Shown piece by piece: positions 28,971 to 39,655 of a stretch of 64,000 nt of DNA (position 1 is the stretch's first letter; each line of letters starts with the position of its first letter). Below the pieces are notes generated by a model. The model saw nothing but the letters and a program-made list of their open reading frames with translations. It had not been told where the DNA came from and searched no databases. The stretch is from positions 310,001-374,000 of the forward strand of contig CALLJS010000010.1 of the NCBI GenBank assembly GCA_938050045.1, written 5' to 3'. This stretch comes from an uncultured Sphingomonadaceae bacterium (lineage in GTDB: Bacteria > Pseudomonadota > Alphaproteobacteria > Sphingomonadales > Sphingomonadaceae). Position numbers and translations under genes: made by a program.

Positions 28971-29285
28971 TCATTCGAGCGGAATGATAACTTCATCGGG
29001 TGCCACAACATTTAAGTCCCTGCGCATCAATTCGCCAGCTAGATCGGGATCTACATTATCTTTCTCGAGCAATTTAACGCGATTTTTCAGCGCATCCCTC
29101 TCTTGCTCGAGGGTAATTAACTCTTGTTGGCGCAAAGTGATTGCTGATTTATAATCGGCCCAAGCTAATATTCCCGTTGGCCCAAGCAGAGCATAGCTAC
29201 CGATAGCCAATAATATTATCAAAGCAAGAATCGGAATGACGATGCTTTGGATATTAGATTTACGTTTTTTTCGCCTATAATTCAT
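28971..29285 (-). CDS. ftsB: FtsB/DivIC-type septum formation initiator
   Basis: The 104-residue protein has a basic N-terminus (YRRKKRKSN), one membrane helix at about 14-35 and a coiled coil at about 47-77 (LRQQELITLEQERDALKNRV), the hallmark of FtsB, which bridges FtsL and FtsQ in the divisome. A conserved C-terminal segment (LMRRDLNVVAPDEVIIPL) matches the family. In alphaproteobacteria it is regularly found between eno and pdhA, as here. It is 76 bp from eno and probably co-transcribed with it. Confidence 0.88.
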   Translation of the reverse strand: MNYRRKKRKSNIQSIVIPILALIILLAIGSYALLGPTGILAWADYKSAITLRQQELITLEQERDALKNRVKLLEKDNVDPDLAGELMRRDLNVVAPDEVIIPLE

Positions 29286-29361
29286 ATCTTCTATGCACCA
29301 TGTTTGGGATCAAAAATCAACATAGCTACTGCGCAGAAATCAACAAAAATAAAATAAAACC

Positions 29362-31076
<1,715 letters not shown>

Positions 31077-31646
31077 ATGACTGATGATAAAAAAAGCGCG
31101 GTAAAAAAAACAGCGGGTAAAAAAACTCCAATCAAGAAAACAGTAGCTAAGAAATCGGTTCCTAAAAAAGTGACTGCAAAAAAAGTGGCTGCAAAAAAAG
31201 CGACTGCAAAATCAGCCCCTAAAAAGACAGTCGCAAAAAAAGCCCCTGTTAAAAAATCTTCAGCTAAAACTGCCTCCTCCAGCGAAAAGACAAGTAAAAA
31301 TATGAAAGATGATATTAATAATCTCACATCTCAAGCAAGCGAGTCCGTCAAAGATACTGCCAACAGAGGAAAAGCTAAGGCTAGCGAGGCGATGAGCGGG
31401 ATTAGCGGTAAAATACGTGAAACCGCTGAGACAATCGATGAGAGTCTTGGCGAAAAATACGGTGGATTTGCACGTAATGCCGCGGATTCAATCGATGAAT
31501 TTGCCGATACGTTAGACAGTAAGAATGTTGATGATATTGTAGAAGATACAAGAAATTTCGTGCGTAAAAGCCCTGCCCTTGCTATAGGAGCCGCAGCAGC
31601 CGTTGGTTTTCTGCTAACGCGCCTTATTCGTGCAGGCAGAGATTAA
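31077..31646 (+). CDS. Histone-H1-like Lys/Ala-rich protein fused to a DUF883-type membrane-anchor domain
   Basis: Residues 5-66 of this 189-residue protein are a run of AKK/KKxxAKK-type repeats like the C-terminal tail of histone H1, which binds DNA or RNA non-specifically. Residues 75-160 are an amphipathic helical region rich in Asp, Glu and Ala (ASESVKDTANRGKAKASEA). The last 25 residues are RKSPALAIGAAAAVGFLLTRLI, the membrane anchor of the DUF883/ElaB/YqjD family. YqjD of E. coli binds ribosomes at the inner membrane in stationary phase. The likely topology puts the basic tail in the cytoplasm, tethering nucleic acid or ribosomes to the membrane; this is inference. It is first in a four-gene run. 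Confidence 0.82.
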   Translation: MTDDKKSAVKKTAGKKTPIKKTVAKKSVPKKVTAKKVAAKKATAKSAPKKTVAKKAPVKKSSAKTASSSEKTSKNMKDDINNLTSQASESVKDTANRGKAKASEAMSGISGKIRETAETIDESLGEKYGGFARNAADSIDEFADTLDSKNVDDIVEDTRNFVRKSPALAIGAAAAVGFLLTRLIRAGRD

Positions 31647-31670
31647 TCTTTAATATTGGTATCCCATACA

Positions 31671-32108
31671 ATGACAATAGAAGATGCCAAATTTGATGAG
31701 CATGATGCAGCCGAAGACATGCACAGCGATGCTGAAGCAGAAGATTTATCTATAAAAGAACAAATCTTGCGCTTGATTGCGGCCTTAAAAGAAAGCGCAG
31801 TGCAAGAATTGGGCTATGTCAAAGCGCGCACAAGCTATTCTGTCAATATGGTTGTAAAAGGAGGTATATTTTTCTTCATAGCCTTCATCTTTGTTTTGGT
31901 CGCATTCATATTATTGGGTATAGGGCTGTTATTGGCATTAAAATCCATAATTGGGATTATTTGGGCAATAATATTATCTATGGTAATATTTCTGTCATTA
32001 TCTTTAATTATGGTATGGATTGGAAAAAGTTATTTTAACAAATTATCTTTTCCTGACATAGATGATGCACAATTAATAGCCAATGATAGCGATGATAAAA
32101 ATGAATGA
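31671..32108 (+). CDS. YqjE/holin-X-like small membrane protein
   Basis: The about 145-residue protein has an acidic N-terminus, an amphipathic helix, and two adjacent membrane helices (GIFFFIAFIFVLVAFILLGIG and IIGIIWAIILSMVIFLSLSLI). This is the architecture of the YqjE / phage-holin-like family that accompanies YqjD genes in proteobacteria, and it does not indicate a prophage. I prefer the ATG at 31671 over a TTG five codons earlier. It overlaps or abuts the next gene, so the operon is tight. Confidence 0.78.
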   Translation: MTIEDAKFDEHDAAEDMHSDAEAEDLSIKEQILRLIAALKESAVQELGYVKARTSYSVNMVVKGGIFFFIAFIFVLVAFILLGIGLLLALKSIIGIIWAIILSMVIFLSLSLIMVWIGKSYFNKLSFPDIDDAQLIANDSDDKNE

Positions 32109-32124
32109 AAATGGGAATGAGCCA

Positions 32125-32403
32125 ATGAATAGAGACATAGTGAAATCTTCTTTTGTAGAAAAACAATTAGCACGTCATATTTTACAAGATAATTTGTCCA
32201 ATGCTAAACAAAATTTAGCTCCTTCTAATATCGCGCAAAAATGGACCGATAAGCAAAAAAATAAGCTGATTGTGGCCAAGGATAAGACAGCTCAAATCGC
32301 CCGCGATAATGCACCAATTATTGGGGTTGGCGTTTTGGCTACCGCTCTATTTTTATGCCGTAAACCGATTGCAAATTTAATCAAAAAAAGAATCGCAAAA
32401 TAA
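32125..32403 (+). CDS. Small protein with C-terminal membrane segment, YqjE operon member
   Basis: I do not recognise a family for this 92-residue protein. It has a helical N-terminal half (VKSSFVEKQLARHILQDNL), then DNAPIIGVGVLATALFLC, a probable membrane helix, and a strongly basic end (RKPIANLIKKRIAK). That plan resembles the YqjK position in YqjD-YqjE-YqjK operons. GGGA lies 8 nt before the ATG at 32125; ATGs at 32083 and 32101 are alternatives that overlap the preceding gene. Confidence 0.65.
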   Translation: MNRDIVKSSFVEKQLARHILQDNLSNAKQNLAPSNIAQKWTDKQKNKLIVAKDKTAQIARDNAPIIGVGVLATALFLCRKPIANLIKKRIAK

Positions 32404-32431
32404 TTTTCACCATAAATTCATTGGAATAAAC

Positions 32432-32902
32432 ATGGCTAATAAGCTACAAAAAGCAAAACAAAAGACTTCGGAACTATCCGCAAATGCCCGTAACAAAGCA
32501 CGAAATGCTATGAATGTCAGTAAATCAGCGGCTGGAAAAACAGTAAAAACATCAAAGCGTCTTGCTAGTAATGCAAAAGCTAAAACCGAAGAAACTATTG
32601 AAACTAGCCCATTAGCGATGGTCGCGGGCGGTGTTGCTTTGGGTGCTATAATCGCTGCATTATTGCCAAAGTCAGAGCGCGAAAAAAAAATATTGGGCGG
32701 CGCAGGCCGCAAACTCAATAATACGGCAAAATTGGCGGCTAAAGCGGCGAAAAGTGCTGGTGCTGCTCATATGGTGGATGTTGGTCTCAATAGCGAAGCC
32801 TTGCGCAGACAAGCCAAGGATATTTTTCAAAAAGGCGTTGAAACGGCTAAAACCGCAAGCAAGGCTGCAAAAGAAGCTGTAAAAACACCCAGAGAAGATT
32901 GA
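32432..32902 (+). CDS. Lys/Ala-rich helical membrane protein, DUF883-like
   Basis: The 156-residue protein has a basic, Ala-rich helical N-terminus (KLQKAKQKTSELSANARNKA), a central hydrophobic segment (PLAMVAGGVALGAIIAALLP) and a second Ala/Lys-rich helical half ending KEAVKTPRED. The SPLAM-VAGG-ALG segment resembles the anchor of the first gene's product, so the operon may hold two distant paralogues. Function is unknown; the charge pattern suggests binding to nucleic acid or to anionic membrane surfaces. Confidence 0.7.
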   Translation: MANKLQKAKQKTSELSANARNKARNAMNVSKSAAGKTVKTSKRLASNAKAKTEETIETSPLAMVAGGVALGAIIAALLPKSEREKKILGGAGRKLNNTAKLAAKAAKSAGAAHMVDVGLNSEALRRQAKDIFQKGVETAKTASKAAKEAVKTPRED

Positions 32903-32989
32903 TTTCATTCTCCTTAATGATATTTTTTAAGACTAGGCAATAATAGATTTTCCGCTTAAATAGGTTGAAAATAACATTAGGAAATATGC

Positions 32990-33226
32990 ATGCGTAAAGT
33001 AAAATTACATTTGGTTATGGGCGGAAGAGTGGAAAATCCACAAAGCCTAAACTTCAATGATCTTGAAAATATTGATTTTGTTGGTGTATTTCCCGATTAT
33101 GAAGAAGCCGAAGAGGCTTGGCGCGGTGCGGCGCAGCGCACGGTTGACGATGCTGAGATGAAATATGTGATTGTGCATCTTCATAAGCTGCTTGAGCCCG
33201 ATGATTCAAATACCACCGCTCACTAA
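32990..33226 (+). CDS. DUF4170 family protein
   Basis: This 78-residue protein matches the small alphaproteobacterial DUF4170 family: KLHLVMGGRVENPQSLNFND, then VGVFPDYEEAEEAWRGAAQR and a final YVIVHLHKLLEP. The fold is probably a compact alpha/beta. Function is unknown in the family. Its stop is immediately adjacent to the stop of the rhomboid gene on the other strand. Confidence 0.83.
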   Translation: MRKVKLHLVMGGRVENPQSLNFNDLENIDFVGVFPDYEEAEEAWRGAAQRTVDDAEMKYVIVHLHKLLEPDDSNTTAH

Positions 33227-33859
33227 TCAATCTCTATTAAATTTATAATTCAACATAGGTTTCGCGAGCAATAATCCCGCGATAAAACCGCCTATATGTG
33301 CATATATTGCAATATTAAGACCCATGGATGGGGCAACAAATCCCAACATTAAATTCAAGACAATCCACCCAATTAACAATTTAACAGGCCGCACAATATT
33401 GGCCGATATACCTCTCCAGGCTTCTGGTTTATATTTGGGAAAATATATCAAATATACAGCTATTATAGCCGAGACACCTCCGCTTGCGCCTATGATGGGA
33501 ACCGTCGAATTAGGATTAACAATAAATTCGGCTGTGCAAGCGGCAAATATACCAACCAAATATATGAACAACATATAATAGCCAATGACACCTTCAACAA
33601 ATCGGCCCATTAATAATAACATCAGCATATTCATTAAAAGATGCATGAAATTGGCATGGATAAAGCTTGCTGTAATCGGTGTCAAAAATGAGGGTATCCA
33701 TAATCCTTCGCTGATAATATCGGTCGAGGTAAACCGAATAGGGATAAAACCGCCTTGCAACAGCGCAATTTCCCAAAAAGCAGGAATAGCCAAGAACGCC
33801 GCAATAGCTATATTGGTCAATACAAGAAAATTGGTTGTTTTGCCTTTTGGGATTTGCAT
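33227..33859 (-). CDS. Rhomboid-family intramembrane serine protease
   Basis: The 210-residue protein has six predicted membrane helices. The motifs of active rhomboids are present: HANFMHLLMNMLMLLLMG (helix 2 His and Asn), PIIGASGGVSAI (catalytic Ser in GASG) and YAHIGGFIAG (catalytic His). It should cleave membrane-protein substrates within the bilayer; the substrates are unknown. It ends against DUF4170 and lies just downstream of greA on the same strand, 37 bp apart. Confidence 0.92.
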   Translation of the reverse strand: MQIPKGKTTNFLVLTNIAIAAFLAIPAFWEIALLQGGFIPIRFTSTDIISEGLWIPSFLTPITASFIHANFMHLLMNMLMLLLMGRFVEGVIGYYMLFIYLVGIFAACTAEFIVNPNSTVPIIGASGGVSAIIAVYLIYFPKYKPEAWRGISANIVRPVKLLIGWIVLNLMLGFVAPSMGLNIAIYAHIGGFIAGLLLAKPMLNYKFNRD

Positions 33860-33896
33860 AATTTATTAGCGATCAATTTTCTTTATCAATGGTTCC

Positions 33897-34373
33897 TTAA
33901 ATAAATTCAATCTTATCAACCAAGAAATATCTATCGCCAGCAGGAACCGTAAATTCTATTTCATCATCAAGATTACGGCCAATAAGAGCGCGACCTAAGG
34001 GGCTTTGATAATTAATTTTACCCGCCTTAACATCGGCTTCGGCTTCTCCAACAACCTGATATTTAATTGGCTTATCATCTTCATCGAGCAATGTGACCGT
34101 TGCGCCAAATACGATTTTATCGCCTGATAATGTTTTGGGATCAATGACCTGAGCGCGGCTAATTTTATCTTCTATGTCGCTAATCATAGCCTCGACTTGG
34201 CCTTGCCGTTCTTTTGCGGCATGATATTCTGCATTTTCAGACAGATCCCCATGCGCACGCGCCTCTTCTATGGCATCCACAATAAGAGGGCGTTCTGCTT
34301 TGAAATCTCTAAGCTCTTTTGTTAATTTTTCTAGACCCTCTGCCAACATTGGCATTTTTTCAACGCTCGCCAT
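33897..34373 (-). CDS. greA: Transcription elongation factor GreA
   Basis: GreA rescues backtracked RNA polymerase by stimulating transcript cleavage. With the ATG at 34373 the protein is 158 residues, the standard length, and AAGGA lies 8 nt upstream; longer starts are not needed. The N-terminal coiled coil carries the tip motif [16 protein letters not shown] with the acidic residues that act in the polymerase channel. The C-terminal domain ends [21 protein letters not shown]. It sits downstream of carB (58 bp after its stop side), a frequent alphaproteobacterial order. Confidence 0.96.
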   Translation of the reverse strand: MASVEKMPMLAEGLEKLTKELRDFKAERPLIVDAIEEARAHGDLSENAEYHAAKERQGQVEAMISDIEDKISRAQVIDPKTLSGDKIVFGATVTLLDEDDKPIKYQVVGEAEADVKAGKINYQSPLGRALIGRNLDDEIEFTVPAGDRYFLVDKIEFI

Positions 34374-34458
34374 GAGCCAATTCCTTAAATATAAAGTCAA
34401 AACATTTCTTACTGCTCAAATATAGTGAACAGCCGCAGGATAAAATTGTAAAGAAGAT

Positions 34459-37400
34459 TCAGTCTGCCCTTCTATAATAGTCTTGAAGGCTGCGAACTTC
34501 AAGTACCTCATTTTTAAGAGCCTCTATTGCCTCTATCACCGCAACGCTGGCGGTTGCAGTTGTGTAATAAGGGGTTTTGCTATTCAATGATGAAGCGCGG
34601 ATGGGTTGCGAATCTTTTAAGGATTGCCAGCCTTCTGTGGTATTAAAGACCAAATCAACCTGATTGTCCTTGATTATGTCGACTATATGCGGCCGGCCTT
34701 GCGCCACTTTATTAACAATTTTAACTTCTAATCCATGCTCTTGCATAAAGCGAGCAGTGCCGCCCGTTGCGAGTATCTTAAAGCCCAAATCGATGGCTTT
34801 TTTGATGCCTGGCAAAACTATTTCTTTATCGCTATCTTTTACAGAAACAAAAATAGTACCCGCCATCGGTAATATATTGCCAGCCCCCAATTGCGATTTT
34901 GCAAAAGCTTTTGCGAATCCTGTATCAATACCCATAACCTCGCCCGTTGATTTCATCTCAGGCGATAATATGGGATCAATGCCTGGAAAACGCGCAAAAG
35001 GAAATACCGCTTCTTTAACCGCGATATGGTCAATATCCAAATCAATCGCAGGTAGGTTTTTAAGTTTTTCCCCAGCCATCACGCGCGATGCAATTTTGGC
35101 TATTGGCGCGCCGATTGCTTTGGCCACAAAGGGCACAGTCCGCGAGGCTCTAGGATTTACCTCGATAAGATAAACCGCGCCATCTTTCACCGCAAATTGC
35201 ACATTCATTAATCCGCATACTTTTAATCCAACCGCAAGCGCAACGGTCTGCCGTTTAATCTCTTCGATAATCTCATCGGACAGGCTATGCGGCGGTATAC
35301 TGCATGCGCTGTCACCGCTATGCACACCCGCTTCTTCGATATGCTGCAAAACACCTACCACAATCACATCATCGCCATCGGCAATAGCATCAACATCGAC
35401 TTCGGTTGCATCGCGCAAATATTGGTCAATCAATACAGGACTGTCGCCCGAGACTTGCACTGCCGTTGCAATATAATCATCCAATTGCGCGGGCCCATCT
35501 ACGATTTCCATCGCGCGACCACCCAATACATAAGACGGTCGTATCAACACTGGATAACCAATATCATTGGCTACTTTTATGGCTTCTTCGCGGCTGCGCG
35601 CTATTCCATTGTTGGGTTGCAATAATTTTAAGCCATTGACCAAAGCCGCAAAACGTTCGCGGTCTTCCGCTAAATCGATAGCATCGGGAGATGTTCCCAA
35701 TATAGGAATACCATCATGTTCTAATCCCTGTGCCAGTTTCAACGGTGTTTGACCGCCAAATTGCACGATAACCCCTAATAATGCACCATTGCTTTTTTCT
35801 TTATGCAATATTTCAAGCACATCTTCGTTGGTGAGAGGTTCAAAATAAAGCCTGTCGGAAGTATCATAATCGGTAGAAACCGTTTCTGGATTACAATTAA
35901 CCATGATGGTTTCAAACCCGGCCTCTGCAAGCGCAAAACAGGCATGACAGCAGCAATAGTCAAATTCGATACCTTGCCCAATGCGGTTCGGCCCACCCCC
36001 TAAAATAACGATTTTTTTGCGAGCGGTGGGCTGCGCTTCGCATTCTGCTTCCCCGAAACTGGGGGCTTCATATGTTGAATACATATAGGGCGTAATCGCT
36101 TCAAATTCGGCTGCGCACGTATCAATGCGTTTATACACAGGCAGCACGCCATGCTTATAGCGCAGGGCGCGCACTTCTTCTTCTGAAGTGGCACCGGCCA
36201 TAGCTGATAAAGCTTCTTTGATTAGGCCACCCCCAGCGGCAATACTGCGCCCAGCACCGCCAGCAATATGCACCGAATCAATCGCAAGTTTAGCGAGGCG
36301 GCTATCGGAAAAGCCCATGGATTTTAGCTTTCGTAACCCTTGCGCATCAATGGGCAAACCATCTTTGAGGATAGCAGCCTCAGCATCAATAATCCCGCGA
36401 ATTTGACGCATGAACCAAGGTTCAAACTGTGTAACTTCTAATATTTCTTCATTGGTGAAACCTTCGCGCATGGCTTGGGCAATCACCAATATTCTATCGG
36501 GAGTTTGCTGTGCCAATTCTGAATTTATGGCATCACGGCTAGCACCTTCGAGCGCAATATAGCGATTAAATCCATCAAGCCCCGTTTCAAGGCCGCGCAA
36601 TGCTTTTTGCAACGATTCTTGGAAGTTACGGCCAATCGCCATCACTTCGCCAACAGATTTCATTGCGGTGGAGAGCAAAGGCTCCGCACCCTTGAATTTC
36701 TCAAAGGCAAAGCGCGGTATTTTGGTAACGACATAATCAATCGTTGGTTCAAACGATGCTGGCGTTGCGCCCGTAATATCATTGGTAATTTCATCGAGCG
36801 TATAACCAACCGCAAGCTTTGCGGCCACTTTCGCGATCGGAAAACCCGTAGCTTTTGATGCTAAGGCGGACGAACGCGAGACTCGCGGATTCATCTCTAT
36901 CACCACCATACGGCCATCTCTAGGATTAACGCCAAATTGTACGTTCGATCCGCCCGTTTCCACACCAATTTCGCGCAGTACAGCAAGGCTCGCATTGCGC
37001 ATAATCTGATATTCTTTATCGGTCAGCGTCAGCGCAGGGGCCACCGTGATACTATCGCCCGTATGCACGCCCATAGGGTCAACATTTTCAATCGAACAGA
37101 TGATGATGCAATTATCGGCGCTATCGCGCACAACTTCCATCTCATATTCTTTCCAACCAATCAGCGATTCATCTATTAGCACTTCATTGGTCGGCGATGC
37201 TTCTAATGATGAGTTTACAAAATGGATAAATTCTTCGCGGTTATAGGCAACCCCGCCGCCCGTGCCGCCCATCGTAAAGCTGGGCCGCATAATAGCGGGC
37301 AAGCCAATATCTTCGAGAATTTCGAGTGCTTGCTCGAGCGAATGGGCGATTGCACTGCGCGGGCTTTCAAGACCGATTTTGTCCATCGCTGCCTTAAATT

Positions 37401-37791
37401 TTTCTCGGTCTTCGGCTTTGTCTATCGCCTGCGCATCCGCGCCGATCATTTTAACGTTATATTTATCAAGCACGCCCATTTTATTGAGCGTCAGCGCGGT
37501 GTTAAGCGCGGTTTGCCCGCCCATCGTGGGCAGCACCGCATCGGGGCGTTCCTTGGCAATGATTTTTTCAACCACTTCGGGCGTAATCGGCTCGACATAG
37601 GTCGCATCCGCCATATCAGGATCGGTCATAATCGTCGCAGGATTGCTATTGACGAGGATGATACGATAGCCCTCCTCTTTCAAGGCTTTACAGGCCTGCG
37701 TCCCGCTATAATCAAACTCGCAAGCTTGACCAATGATAATCGGCCCTGCACCAATGATAAGGATGGATTTTATGTCAGTATTTTTGGGCAT
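34459..37791 (-). CDS. carB: Carbamoyl-phosphate synthase large subunit
   Basis: CarB makes carbamoyl phosphate from bicarbonate, ammonia (from CarA) and 2 ATP, feeding arginine and pyrimidine synthesis. At 1110 residues it is full length. It contains two homologous ATP-grasp halves: the first opens [20 protein letters not shown], with [13 protein letters not shown]; the second opens [19 protein letters not shown], with [13 protein letters not shown]. An oligomerisation region and a C-terminal MGS-like allosteric domain follow ([17 protein letters not shown]). carA is upstream on the same strand, but 519 bp away because of a decayed insert. Confidence 0.98.
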   Translation of the reverse strand: MPKNTDIKSILIIGAGPIIIGQACEFDYSGTQACKALKEEGYRIILVNSNPATIMTDPDMADATYVEPITPEVVEKIIAKERPDAVLPTMGGQTALNTALTLNKMGVLDKYNVKMIGADAQAIDKAEDREKFKAAMDKIGLESPRSAIAHSLEQALEILEDIGLPAIMRPSFTMGGTGGGVAYNREEFIHFVNSSLEASPTNEVLIDESLIGWKEYEMEVVRDSADNCIIICSIENVDPMGVHTGDSITVAPALTLTDKEYQIMRNASLAVLREIGVETGGSNVQFGVNPRDGRMVVIEMNPRVSRSSALASKATGFPIAKVAAKLAVGYTLDEITNDITGATPASFEPTIDYVVTKIPRFAFEKFKGAEPLLSTAMKSVGEVMAIGRNFQESLQKALRGLETGLDGFNRYIALEGASRDAINSELAQQTPDRILVIAQAMREGFTNEEILEVTQFEPWFMRQIRGIIDAEAAILKDGLPIDAQGLRKLKSMGFSDSRLAKLAIDSVHIAGGAGRSIAAGGGLIKEALSAMAGATSEEEVRALRYKHGVLPVYKRIDTCAAEFEAITPYMYSTYEAPSFGEAECEAQPTARKKIVILGGGPNRIGQGIEFDYCCCHACFALAEAGFETIMVNCNPETVSTDYDTSDRLYFEPLTNEDVLEILHKEKSNGALLGVIVQFGGQTPLKLAQGLEHDGIPILGTSPDAIDLAEDRERFAALVNGLKLLQPNNGIARSREEAIKVANDIGYPVLIRPSYVLGGRAMEIVDGPAQLDDYIATAVQVSGDSPVLIDQYLRDATEVDVDAIADGDDVIVVGVLQHIEEAGVHSGDSACSIPPHSLSDEIIEEIKRQTVALAVGLKVCGLMNVQFAVKDGAVYLIEVNPRASRTVPFVAKAIGAPIAKIASRVMAGEKLKNLPAIDLDIDHIAVKEAVFPFARFPGIDPILSPEMKSTGEVMGIDTGFAKAFAKSQLGAGNILPMAGTIFVSVKDSDKEIVLPGIKKAIDLGFKILATGGTARFMQEHGLEVKIVNKVAQGRPHIVDIIKDNQVDLVFNTTEGWQSLKDSQPIRASSLNSKTPYYTTATASVAVIEAIEALKNEVLEVRSLQDYYRRAD

Positions 37792-37805
37792 TTGTTAACT
37801 CCGAA

Positions 37806-37832
37806 GCCCTCTGTTAAGAGAGTTGGGTGAGG
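37806..37832 (+). repeat. Left copy of a CCCTCT/GGGTGAGG repeat
   Basis: GCCCTCTGTTAAGAGAG followed by TTGGGTGAGG can form a small CTCT/AGAG hairpin. It resembles, in inverted orientation, the repeat at 38222-38257. Both resemble the CCCTCACCC...CCCTCTCCC style of intergenic repeats common in proteobacteria. The DUF559 remnant lies between the two copies. Confidence 0.55.
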
Positions 37833-37839
37833 ATGAGAG

Positions 37840-38057
37840 ATGGATAAAAGGCTTACCAGCACTGCACTGATTTTGCGCAAAAACATGACCAAGGTTGAAA
37901 AAATCTTGTGAAACATTTGCGCGCGCGGCAGTTGGAAGATAGCAAATTTGTTCGGCCATTCCCTATTGGTAATGCGGTTGCTGATTTTGCCTGTCGCAAC
38001 GCAAAATTGATGATTGAAACGATCCGTGCAGAATTGCGCAATATTAGTGACGAATAA
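37840..38057 (+). pseudogene. Broken DUF559-type (Vsr-like) endonuclease gene
   Basis: Starting at the ATG at 37840 the frame reads like the N-terminus of DUF559 proteins (MDKRLTSTALILRKNMTKV), then stops at TGA 37909-37911 where the family has Leu-Trp-Lys. A one-base shift there restores KHLRARQLEDSKFVRPFPIG and then NAVADFACRNAKLMIE, the conserved core. The expected continuation with the active-site ELDGGQH is missing; the frame jumps to TIRAELRNISDE, which resembles the family's C-terminal end, and stops at 38057. So there is one frameshift and an apparent internal deletion. The intact family is about 110-130 residues with a PD-(D/E)xK-like fold. No product is expected. Confidence 0.78.
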
Positions 38058-38086
38058 TGCCCTCTTAATCCTTTGCCATTGAGAAA

Positions 38087-38131
38087 GAATTTGAGGAAGA
38101 AGAACTTGAGGAAGAAGTATTTGAGGGAGAA
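38087..38131 (+). repeat. 15-bp minisatellite between carA and carB
   Basis: Three tandem 15-bp units (38087-38101, 38102-38116, 38117-38131) of the form GAAYTTGAGGAAGAA or GTATTTGAGGGAGAA. In one frame they would encode FEEE/LEEE repeats. The core TTTGAGGAAGAA closely resembles the TTTTGAAGAAGG units in the gyrA tail, though the two loci are 20 kb apart. Confidence 0.8.
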
Positions 38132-38221
38132 GGATATGTAATCTTGCCAGCTTGCTGGTTAGATGCAGTGGGATGAAGCTGTTCATTTTTGCCATATAGC
38201 CCCCTCACAGATACACAATAT

Positions 38222-38257
38222 CCCCTCACCCCGATCCTCTCTCCTATAGGGAGAGGG
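38222..38257 (+). repeat. Right copy of the CCCTCACCC repeat, with an 8-bp hairpin
   Basis: CCCCTCACCCCGATC is followed by CTCTCTCC TATAG GGAGAGGG, an 8-bp stem (one T-G pair) with a 5-nt loop at 38237-38257. Read in reverse complement it aligns with the left copy at 37806-37832. It is a REP-like intergenic element; no T-run follows, so it is not called as a terminator. The remaining bases of the 37792-38310 gap show nothing else that I can identify. Confidence 0.65.
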
Positions 38258-38310
38258 AGTGAAGATATTTACCAAATCTATGCCATTGATCTTTAGAAAC
38301 TTAAAAATAA

Positions 38311-39504
38311 TCACACCAAACCACTCACAAATTTCTCAAATAAATAGAAACTATCTTGTGGGCCGGGGGATGCTTCGGGGTGATATTGCACGCCAAAGGC
38401 TCTTTTGCCGATAATTTCTATACCGCAATTGCTGCCATCGAACAGGCTTTTATGCGTTTCGCGCACGCTATCGGGTAAAGTATCGCCATCGACCGCAAAG
38501 CCATGGTTCATGCTGGTAATTTCGACAAGGCCTTCGCTATTATCCCAACTATTCCCAACGCGCTGAACAGGATGGTTCGCCCCGCGATGCCCTTGGTGCA
38601 TTTTCACCGTCTTTGCACCTGCAGCCAGTGCGAGCATTTGATGCCCCAAACAAATACCAAATATCGGCACATCTTTTTCAAGCAGCTCTTGGATGACGGG
38701 GACAACATAATCACCCGTAGCGGCGGGATCGCCTGGCCCATTCGATAGAAATACACCATCGGGCTTTAACGCCATAATATCGGCTGCGCTCGTTTTGGCA
38801 TTAACTACAGTGACTTTCGCGCCAACTTTCACAAGGTTTCTAAATATATTGCGTTTTGCACCAAAATCCATCGCCACGACATGCGGGCGTTTTTCATTGC
38901 CATCGAGCGGTGCATAGCCATGACCAAGCTGCCAAGTGCCGCTCTCCCAAATGCGTGTTTGATCGCCCGTAACATCGGCGGCAAGGTCTAATCCTGTGAG
39001 GCCGCTCCACGCTTTTGCCTTTGCGATAAGCGTATCCATATCGAACTGCCCATCGGGATCATGCGCAATGACAGCATTTGGCGCACCAGAAAGCCTTATG
39101 TAGCGCGTTAGAGCGCGCGTATCTACTCCAGAAAGGCCAATACGGCCAGTGACGCTCATCCAATCTCTGAAATCGCCAGTGCTGCGGAAATTAGCTGGCT
39201 CGGTTATAGCATCGCGCACAATGCACCCTAAGGCTTGCGGACGATCGGCTTCACTATCTTCATCATTAGCACCAACATTGCCAATATGCGGAAAAGTGAA
39301 GGTTATAATCTGCCCTGCATAGCTTGGGTCGGTCATGGTTTCCTGATAACCCGTTATCGCGGTGTTAAAACAAACTTCGCCGACCGCGCTGCCAGTTGCA
39401 CCAAAACCATGGCCCCAAATGGCCTTCGCCTCGCCCGATGGCGTGACCAATAATAAGACCCCTGTTGCACCAATTGGAGCGGGCGGGATCTGTGTATCGG
39501 TCAT
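38311..39504 (-). CDS. carA: Carbamoyl-phosphate synthase small subunit (glutaminase)
   Basis: CarA hydrolyses glutamine and channels ammonia to CarB. The 397-residue protein has the N-terminal CPSase domain (FNTAITGYQETMTDPSYAGQ) and a class I glutamine amidotransferase domain with the nucleophile Cys in VPIFGICLGHQMLALA. The catalytic His/Glu pair is in FGVQYHPEASPGPQD. It is upstream of carB on the same strand and separated from it by the decayed DUF559 element, so carB may need its own promoter. It is divergent from yqeY. Confidence 0.97.
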   Translation of the reverse strand: MTDTQIPPAPIGATGVLLLVTPSGEAKAIWGHGFGATGSAVGEVCFNTAITGYQETMTDPSYAGQIITFTFPHIGNVGANDEDSEADRPQALGCIVRDAITEPANFRSTGDFRDWMSVTGRIGLSGVDTRALTRYIRLSGAPNAVIAHDPDGQFDMDTLIAKAKAWSGLTGLDLAADVTGDQTRIWESGTWQLGHGYAPLDGNEKRPHVVAMDFGAKRNIFRNLVKVGAKVTVVNAKTSAADIMALKPDGVFLSNGPGDPAATGDYVVPVIQELLEKDVPIFGICLGHQMLALAAGAKTVKMHQGHRGANHPVQRVGNSWDNSEGLVEITSMNHGFAVDGDTLPDSVRETHKSLFDGSNCGIEIIGKRAFGVQYHPEASPGPQDSFYLFEKFVSGLV

Positions 39505-39655
39505 ATCTTTTTCCTTAATGAGCGGTATAATATTTTATGCCAAAGTTTTGGCTCACTAATGCAGGAAAATTTTGTGTTCAATCTATGAAAAATATTATCT
39601 TCCCGCTATGTTGGTAGCTTATTCCTAAAAACAGTGGCTTATGAAGTGGTGTTTT

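Noticed and set aside
31671-32108. Holin-like protein as a sign of a prophage
   Set aside because: No phage gene is nearby and the YqjE-type family regularly accompanies DUF883/YqjD genes.
37770-38195. A 141-codon minus-strand frame between carB and carA
   Set aside because: It overlaps the carB start and runs antisense to the DUF559 remnant; the conserved DUF559 sequence is on the plus strand.
38237-38257. The 8-bp hairpin as an intrinsic terminator
   Set aside because: There is no T-run on either side, and the flanking CCCTCACCC sequence fits an intergenic repeat better.
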